From assembly GCA_964622305.1 (NCBI GenBank), contig CAZUPR010000047.1:1-10352 (forward strand): a stretch of DNA of 10,352 nt, written 5' to 3'. This document shows positions 5,647 through 10,352 of the stretch, in pieces. Position numbers and translations under genes: made by a program. This DNA is from SKKY01 sp964622305. Its GTDB lineage: Bacteria > Bacillota > Peptococcia > Peptococcales > SKKY01. Within the stretch, counting starts at the first letter, position 1. Every line of letters starts with the position of its first letter. The notes under the pieces were generated by a model. It was given only the letters and a program-made list of their open reading frames with translations, searched no databases and was not told the DNA's origin.

Positions 5647-6609
5647 TTACAGATTGAGGATTTCAGCCATTTCATAAAGGGTATCATCTACAGTCTTTTT
5701 ATGCTCGGCCACATCTTTAAAGGGAACTAGAACCTTGTTTTTACCCTCTACACCCACCAGATTACCGTGATTGCTCTTTAAAAGTTCCTCTATGGCCCAG
5801 TAACCCAATTTACTGCCAAGAACTTTGTCAAAGGAGCTGGGCTGGCCTCCTCTTTGAATGTGTCCAAGAACAATCCTGTTTACACTCATGCCCAGGTGCT
5901 GCTCAAGTTTTTCAGAAAAAACATCAGATTTTTCCACACCTTCAGCCAGAATAATTATTCCATGGGCCTTGCCTCTGCTAAAACCCTCTTTAATTTTTGC
6001 AGCAGTCTTTTGGTAGGAAAGCTCCTTTTCAGGAATCAAGACTACCTCTGCGCCCCCGGCCAGACCTGCTGTAAGTGCTATCCAGCCTGAATCTCTGCCC
6101 ATACACTCAACCACAAAAGTTCTTTCATGACTGGAGGCTGTGTCACGAATCTTATTGAGAGCAGAAACAACTGTATCAACTGCTGTATCAAAACCAATAG
6201 TATATTCTGTACCATAAACGTCATTATCAATAGTTGCAGGGATGCCAATAGCCTTAATTCCAAATTGTTCCAGGCCTCTTGCCCCCTTGATGGTACCCTC
6301 TCCGCCAATAACAATCAAAGCATCAACTTCATTTTTTACCAGGATTGATGCGGCATATTTTTTACCCTGCTGGCTGCGAAAAGCCTCGCAACGTGCAGTC
6401 TTTAAGATGGTACCCCCACGCTGGATTATGTCCGAGACACTGGTTATTCCCATTTCGTAAAAGGAGTTTTCTATTAAGCCCTGGTAACCTCTTTCAAAGC
6501 CTAATACCTTTATATTATTGTAGACTGCTGTTCTTACAACACTTCTTACAGCAGCATTCATTCCTGGGGCATCGCCACCACTTGTTAAGAGAGCAATTTT
6601 TTTAATCAT
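5647..6609 (-). CDS. pfkA: 6-phosphofructokinase (ATP-dependent type)
   Basis: This 320-residue enzyme phosphorylates fructose-6-phosphate to fructose-1,6-bisphosphate, the committed step of glycolysis. Motifs are LTSGGDAPGMNAA at 8-20, RGGTILKTARC at 64-74, GGEGT at 102-106, PATIDND at 124-130 with the catalytic aspartate D128, SHERT at 160-164, MGRDSGW at 170-176, and GHIQRGG at 249-255. Glycine after the acidic residue in GGEGT, and no lysine before TIDND, point to ATP rather than pyrophosphate. Residues matching the Bacillus stearothermophilus effector site are kept (R22, R26, D60, R155, E188, R212, K214), so ADP activation and PEP inhibition are plausible. Variant residues are E104 for the usual Asp and A125 for Gly; from memory the Thermotoga enzyme has the same pair. 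The ATG is preceded by GAGG at seven bases. The gene lies 13 bases after coaD and 30 before pyk. Confidence 0.97.
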   Translation of the reverse strand: MIKKIALLTSGGDAPGMNAAVRSVVRTAVYNNIKVLGFERGYQGLIENSFYEMGITSVSDIIQRGGTILKTARCEAFRSQQGKKYAASILVKNEVDALIVIGGEGTIKGARGLEQFGIKAIGIPATIDNDVYGTEYTIGFDTAVDTVVSALNKIRDTASSHERTFVVECMGRDSGWIALTAGLAGGAEVVLIPEKELSYQKTAAKIKEGFSRGKAHGIIILAEGVEKSDVFSEKLEQHLGMSVNRIVLGHIQRGGQPSSFDKVLGSKLGYWAIEELLKSNHGNLVGVEGKNKVLVPFKDVAEHKKTVDDTLYEMAEILNL

Positions 6610-6622
6610 ATTATAACCTCAT

Positions 6623-7129
6623 TTATTCGCCGTAATATTTTGACTCATTTTGGTATTTTTCTTTTAAGTTTTTGGCAACATTTGCTGGTACCAGATCGGT
6701 CACATCACCACCAAGATAGGCTACCTGTTTGATAATTGTAGAACTAAGGAAGGAATACTTGGACTCTGTCATCAAAAAAACTGTCTCTAATCTGGGATTT
6801 AAAGTCCTGTTCATAGCATCCATCTGCATTTCATACTCAAAGTCAGAAATAGCCCGCAATCCTCTAATTATAGCTGTGGCTTTTTTCTTTTCTGAATACT
6901 CCACTACAAGGCCAGAAAAAACATCAATCTCAACTCTGGGCTCATCCTTAAAGCAATCCTTAAGCAAGTCCACCCTTTCCTGGTTACTGAAAATGTTAGC
7001 CTTGTAATTATCAATAGCCACTGCAACAATAACCTTGTCAAATATTTTAACAGCCCTTCTAATGATATGAATATGTCCATTGGTCACCGGGTCAAAGGTG
7101 CCCGGATAAATTGCTATCTTCTCACTCAA
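6623..7129 (-). CDS. coaD: Phosphopantetheine adenylyltransferase
   Basis: This 168-residue cytosolic enzyme transfers AMP from ATP to 4'-phosphopantetheine, giving dephospho-CoA, the fourth step of CoA synthesis from pantothenate. It shows the nucleotidyltransferase motif GTFDPVTNGH at residues 10-19 (T-N-G-H ATP site), a lysine at 43, IRGLRAISDFEYE at 88-100 (phosphopantetheine and ATP contacts) and YSFLSSTIIK at 125-134 (the ISSS/T-K motif). Length is slightly above the usual 158-165 residues owing to a charged tail. The start is a TTG at 7129: GGAGG lies seven bases upstream and the residues that follow match family N-termini, with no ATG nearby. In many Bacillota coaD sits beside an rsmD methyltransferase gene; here it is between dnaE and pfkA. 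Confidence 0.97.
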   Translation of the reverse strand: MSEKIAIYPGTFDPVTNGHIHIIRRAVKIFDKVIVAVAIDNYKANIFSNQERVDLLKDCFKDEPRVEIDVFSGLVVEYSEKKKATAIIRGLRAISDFEYEMQMDAMNRTLNPRLETVFLMTESKYSFLSSTIIKQVAYLGGDVTDLVPANVAKNLKEKYQNESKYYGE

Positions 7130-7136
7130 AGCGCAA

Positions 7137-7141
7137 CCTCC
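7137..7141 (-). promoter_or_regulatory. Ribosome binding site for the coaD TTG start
   Basis: GGAGG seven bases before the TTG, immediately after the dnaE stop codon, decides for the non-ATG start of coaD. Confidence 0.75.
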
Positions 7142-7143
7142 AT

Positions 7144-10100
7144 TTATTCAAACTTGACTAAAAGAGAATCTGAAGAAGCCCTTAATTCTTCTATTAAAAG
7201 CTTATCAGCACTTACCCGGCTTTCTTCTCCTAAAATCATTTCTTTTTTCAATTGTGGAAATCTGAAGATTACCTGACTGGATCCAGGGTAATTTGCCATG
7301 ATCCTTTTTATTTTAATAAAAACTTCCTGGTCAATTTCTGGATCCCTAAATTCAATAATAAGATTTTTTTCATTTGCCAGAGGAGCCTGAGAACTTACTT
7401 CTTTTTCAAGTTTTTCTATCCTCTCAGCAAAAAACTTGCTGCCCTCTTCCTGTAATTGAAGGGTGCCGGTAATTATAACAAAAGAGTCTTTTTCTATCAG
7501 CTCATAATATTTTTCTAAAACACTGGGGAAAACTAAGACCTCAATAGTGCCGGTCAGATCCTCCAGGCTACAGTATGCCATAGTCTGGCCTCTTTTTGTA
7601 GGCTTTTTCTCTGCCTTGGTAAGAATACCAGCTATAGCTATTCTGGACTTGTCCCTAAGGTTGGGCAGGTCAATAAGTTGATATTTTATCTTCTTTTGCA
7701 AGGTCTCCCTATACTCATCCAGGGGATGTCCGGATACATAATATCCCAGATATTCCTTCTCCAAATCCAGCTTTTCCTTTTCAGTAAAGTCAGCAACATC
7801 CGGAACTTCTATCTCCACATCCATTATATCAAATCCCGCATCTTCTCCTATTTCAAAAAGGGAGAGCTGATTTGAATTGCTTTCTCTTTGAATACTCTGA
7901 CCGTGACTGTAGCAGGCATCCAGCATCTGCAATAGCTGTACGCGATTAGGATTTATACTCTTAAAGGCTCCTGCCTTTATCAAGCTCTCAATAGTTCTGC
8001 GGTTGACCACAGATAAATCGGCCCTGCTGGTAAAATCCTGCAGGGAATGGAAGACTCCTCCCTCAAGCCTGGCCCGGTGGATAGCCTCAATAGCATTTTT
8101 ACCAACGTTTTTAACTGCCACCAGACCAAATACAATCTGGTCACCCACAGCCTCAAAGCTTTCGCCACTCTGATTAACATCTGGTGGTAAAACTTTTATG
8201 CCCATTCTGTTAGCTTCATTTATATAAAAATTAACCTTTTCCTGATTATCCATAATACTGGTTAAAAGAGCTGCCATATATTCATGAGGGTAATGGGCCT
8301 TTAAATAAGCAGTCTGGAAGGATAGAAGAGCATAGGCAGCACTATGACTCTTGTTAAAGCCATAACCGGCAAAATATTCAATCAGGCCAAAAACCTCATC
8401 GGATATTTTCCGGGAAATATCTTTTTTAGCTGATCCCTCTGCAAACTGTTCCTTAAGACCATCGATTATATCTTTTTGTTTTTTGCCCATGGCTCTTCTT
8501 AAAAGATCGGCCTCACCCAGGGAGAAGCCAGCCATTTCATTGGCTATCCTCATAACCTGTTCCTGATAGATTATTACTCCATAGGTGTTTTCTAAAACAG
8601 GTTCAAGGACAGGATGGAGATATTCCACCCTTTTTTCTTTATGCTTTCTTTTTATAAAATCATCGACCATACCGGAACCCAAAGGGCCGGGCCGGTAAAG
8701 AGCAACCAGGGCAATAATATCTTCAAAGGTTTCTGGTTGTAAATCTTTAATAATAGCTCTCAGGCCGGAACTTTCCAGCTGGAAAACACCCAAGGTTTCG
8801 CCTCTGGAAAAGAGCTGGTAGGTTTTGGGATCATCCAGGTCTATTTGATTAAAATCGATATGGTGATCCCTGTTTTTCTTTATCATTTCTACAGCCTTAT
8901 TTATAACGGTCAGGGTTCTAAGACCCAGAAAGTCCATTTTTAAAAGGCCAATTTCTTCAACATTTTCTTTGGCGAATTGAGTAGTAACTCCACCTTCACT
9001 TGTAGTCTGCAGGGGAAGATAGGTGTCCAGCGGATCCTTAGAAATAACAACGCCTGCAGCATGGGTTCCGGCATGACGGGGCATACCTTCAAGCTCCATG
9101 GCCATTTTTATCATTTCTCTGATTTGTGGGTCTGCAAAGGTTTCTTTTTTCAGCTCAGGATTTAACTCTATAGCTCTGCCTATGGTTATACCCAATTCTG
9201 TTGGAATCATTTTGGCAATCTTATCAACAGTTGGCAGGGGAATGTCAAGAACCCGGCCCACATCACGAATAGCCGCACGGGCTGCCATAGTTCCAAAGGT
9301 TATAATCTGTGATACCTTATCTTCACCGTACTTGCTGACAACATAATCGATAACTTCACCCCTGCGTTCATAGCAGAAGTCGATATCGATATCAGGCATA
9401 GAAACTCTTTCAGGATTAAGAAATCTTTCGAAAATCAGATCATACTTTAAAGGGTCAATATCGGTTATGCCCAAAAGATAGGCCACCAAACTGCCTGCGG
9501 CAGACCCCCTGCCCGGTCCCACATAAATACCATGCCTGCGGGCATAATCGATAAAATCCCAAACTATAAGGAAGTAATCAATATAGCCCATTTGCTTTAA
9601 CATCTCTGTTTCATAGGAGAGTCTTTGTAAAACTTCCTGGTCAGGGCTTGGATAGCGCTTTTTTAAACCCTCCTGGCAAAGATATTCAAAATATGTAAGA
9701 GAGTCGTAGGATTCTGGTACCTTATAATCAGGCATATGCATTTGATCAAAGGTAAAATCTAAATTACAGGCCTCAGCAATTTTTAAGGTGTTAGCCAAAG
9801 CCTCAGGATAATCTCCCAGTGCCTGTTGCATTTCTTCAGCTGATTTTAAGTAAAACTCATCTGTAGGAAATTTCATCCGGTCCTGGTCACTGATAATTTT
9901 CCCTGTTTGTAAGCAAAGAAGAATATCATGCATTTTTGCATCTTCTCTTTTTACATAGTGGATATCATTGGTGGCTACCAAAGGAATTTCTGTTTCCCTG
10001 GCGATTTCAGCCAGACGTACATTAAGAAGCCTTTGCTCCTCTATACCTTGGTTTTGTAGTTCAATATAATAATTATCCGGTCCATAAACTTTTTTATGCC

Positions 10101-10352
10101 AGAGAGCACTTTCTTTGGCCTCCTCCATCTTGCCATCCGTGGCCAGGCGGGCAATTTCACCTGCCATACAGGCAGAAGTAGCTATAAGGCCCTCAGAGTA
10201 CTCCTCCATCAATTCCCGGTCTATCCTTGGCTTATAATAAAAACCTTCCAGCCAGGCCTTGGAAACCAGCTTAATCAGATTCTGGTAGCCCTTTTCGTTT
10301 TTGGCAAGCAAAATAAGGTGGTAGGCTTTTTCATCCCTTCCACCATCTTTAC
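7144..10352 (-). CDS. dnaE: DNA polymerase III alpha subunit, DnaE type (5' end missing)
   Basis: 1068 codons are present; the frame stays open to the right edge (KDGGRDEKAYHLILLAKN...), so perhaps 80-90 N-terminal residues with the first PHP histidines are missing. The enzyme is the replicative polymerase subunit. The PHP domain retains a cysteine (TSACMAGE, near 10170) and the metal-ligand pair D-x-H in NDIHY (9966-9958). The polymerase core shows GPGRGSAAGSLVAY, then PDIDIDF with catalytic aspartates at 9393 and 9387, and the third catalytic aspartate in LLKMDFLGL (8934). A helix-hairpin-helix (VKNVGKNAIE) lies near 8120-8085. The clamp-binding motif QLSLF is at 7869-7855. An OB fold lies at about 7647-7417 (IAIAGILTKAEKK...YCSLEDLTG). 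The domain order PHP-Pol-HhH-OB is that of DnaE, not PolC. In Bacillota a separate PolC is often also present. The gap to coaD is 14 bases. Confidence 0.97.
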   Translation of the reverse strand, partial: KDGGRDEKAYHLILLAKNEKGYQNLIKLVSKAWLEGFYYKPRIDRELMEEYSEGLIATSACMAGEIARLATDGKMEEAKESALWHKKVYGPDNYYIELQNQGIEEQRLLNVRLAEIARETEIPLVATNDIHYVKREDAKMHDILLCLQTGKIISDQDRMKFPTDEFYLKSAEEMQQALGDYPEALANTLKIAEACNLDFTFDQMHMPDYKVPESYDSLTYFEYLCQEGLKKRYPSPDQEVLQRLSYETEMLKQMGYIDYFLIVWDFIDYARRHGIYVGPGRGSAAGSLVAYLLGITDIDPLKYDLIFERFLNPERVSMPDIDIDFCYERRGEVIDYVVSKYGEDKVSQIITFGTMAARAAIRDVGRVLDIPLPTVDKIAKMIPTELGITIGRAIELNPELKKETFADPQIREMIKMAMELEGMPRHAGTHAAGVVISKDPLDTYLPLQTTSEGGVTTQFAKENVEEIGLLKMDFLGLRTLTVINKAVEMIKKNRDHHIDFNQIDLDDPKTYQLFSRGETLGVFQLESSGLRAIIKDLQPETFEDIIALVALYRPGPLGSGMVDDFIKRKHKEKRVEYLHPVLEPVLENTYGVIIYQEQVMRIANEMAGFSLGEADLLRRAMGKKQKDIIDGLKEQFAEGSAKKDISRKISDEVFGLIEYFAGYGFNKSHSAAYALLSFQTAYLKAHYPHEYMAALLTSIMDNQEKVNFYINEANRMGIKVLPPDVNQSGESFEAVGDQIVFGLVAVKNVGKNAIEAIHRARLEGGVFHSLQDFTSRADLSVVNRRTIESLIKAGAFKSINPNRVQLLQMLDACYSHGQSIQRESNSNQLSLFEIGEDAGFDIMDVEIEVPDVADFTEKEKLDLEKEYLGYYVSGHPLDEYRETLQKKIKYQLIDLPNLRDKSRIAIAGILTKAEKKPTKRGQTMAYCSLEDLTGTIEVLVFPSVLEKYYELIEKDSFVIITGTLQLQEEGSKFFAERIEKLEKEVSSQAPLANEKNLIIEFRDPEIDQEVFIKIKRIMANYPGSSQVIFRFPQLKKEMILGEESRVSADKLLIEELRASSDSLLVKFE
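7855..7869 (-). other. Beta-clamp binding motif within DnaE
   Basis: The codons spell QLSLF, a match to the QxxLF consensus for binding the sliding clamp. It lies between the helix-hairpin-helix and OB domains, as does the internal clamp motif of E. coli DnaE (QADMF). Confidence 0.75.

Noticed and set aside
5647..6609. Pyrophosphate-dependent phosphofructokinase
   Set aside because: PPi enzymes typically show GGDD and PKTIDND; this sequence has Gly in the second motif position and Ala instead of Lys, and keeps the allosteric-site residues of ATP enzymes.
7144..10311. Reading dnaE as starting at the TTG at 10311
   Set aside because: The frame continues without a stop to the window edge, and the upstream residues (AYHLIL) match the DnaE family, so the gene is cut by the window and does not start there.

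Overview
The window looks like a chromosomal segment of a low-GC, probably anaerobic Bacillota. The evidence is strong AGGAGG-type ribosome binding sites before almost every gene, a pfkA-pyk pair downstream of dnaE as in many Bacillota, a bacterial TPP riboswitch with an intrinsic terminator, and AT-rich codon use. A Halanaerobiia- or Clostridia-like origin is a guess, not something the sequence proves. Every supported gene lies on the minus strand, so transcription runs from high to low coordinates. Nothing convincing is encoded on the plus strand.

In order of transcription, a large tight cluster fills 10352 to 1125. It holds dnaE (cut by the window edge), coaD with a TTG start, pfkA, pyk, a 64-residue PspC-domain membrane protein, a stand-alone copy of the isomerase half of GlmS, a MORN-repeat lipoprotein, a CBS-CBS-ACT protein and a secreted or anchored SH3b-domain protein. 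Gaps between these genes are about 12 to 33 bases and hold ribosome binding sites but no recognisable terminator. They could therefore be one long transcript, although internal promoters cannot be excluded by eye.

A 223-base gap (902-1124) follows. It holds a weak candidate promoter, a well-conserved TPP (THI-box) riboswitch and a rho-independent terminator. Next come an ABC permease of the ThiX/SsuC/TauC type and the first 39 residues of a lipoprotein, most likely the substrate-binding subunit. This is a thiamine-precursor uptake operon switched off by thiamine pyrophosphate.

The most interesting points are these. The GlmS-like protein lacks the glutaminase domain but keeps the isomerase catalytic residues, and it sits in the same cluster as pfkA, so two enzymes expected to use fructose-6-phosphate are encoded together. 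Envelope-type proteins (PspC, MORN lipoprotein, SH3b) and a CBS-ACT sensor follow directly behind the glycolytic genes. In the riboswitch, a single AGCCA segment has three possible UGGCU partners, which gives a readable on/off mechanism. I see no mobile elements, CRISPR arrays, tRNA or rRNA genes, and no clear evidence of a wholly new system.
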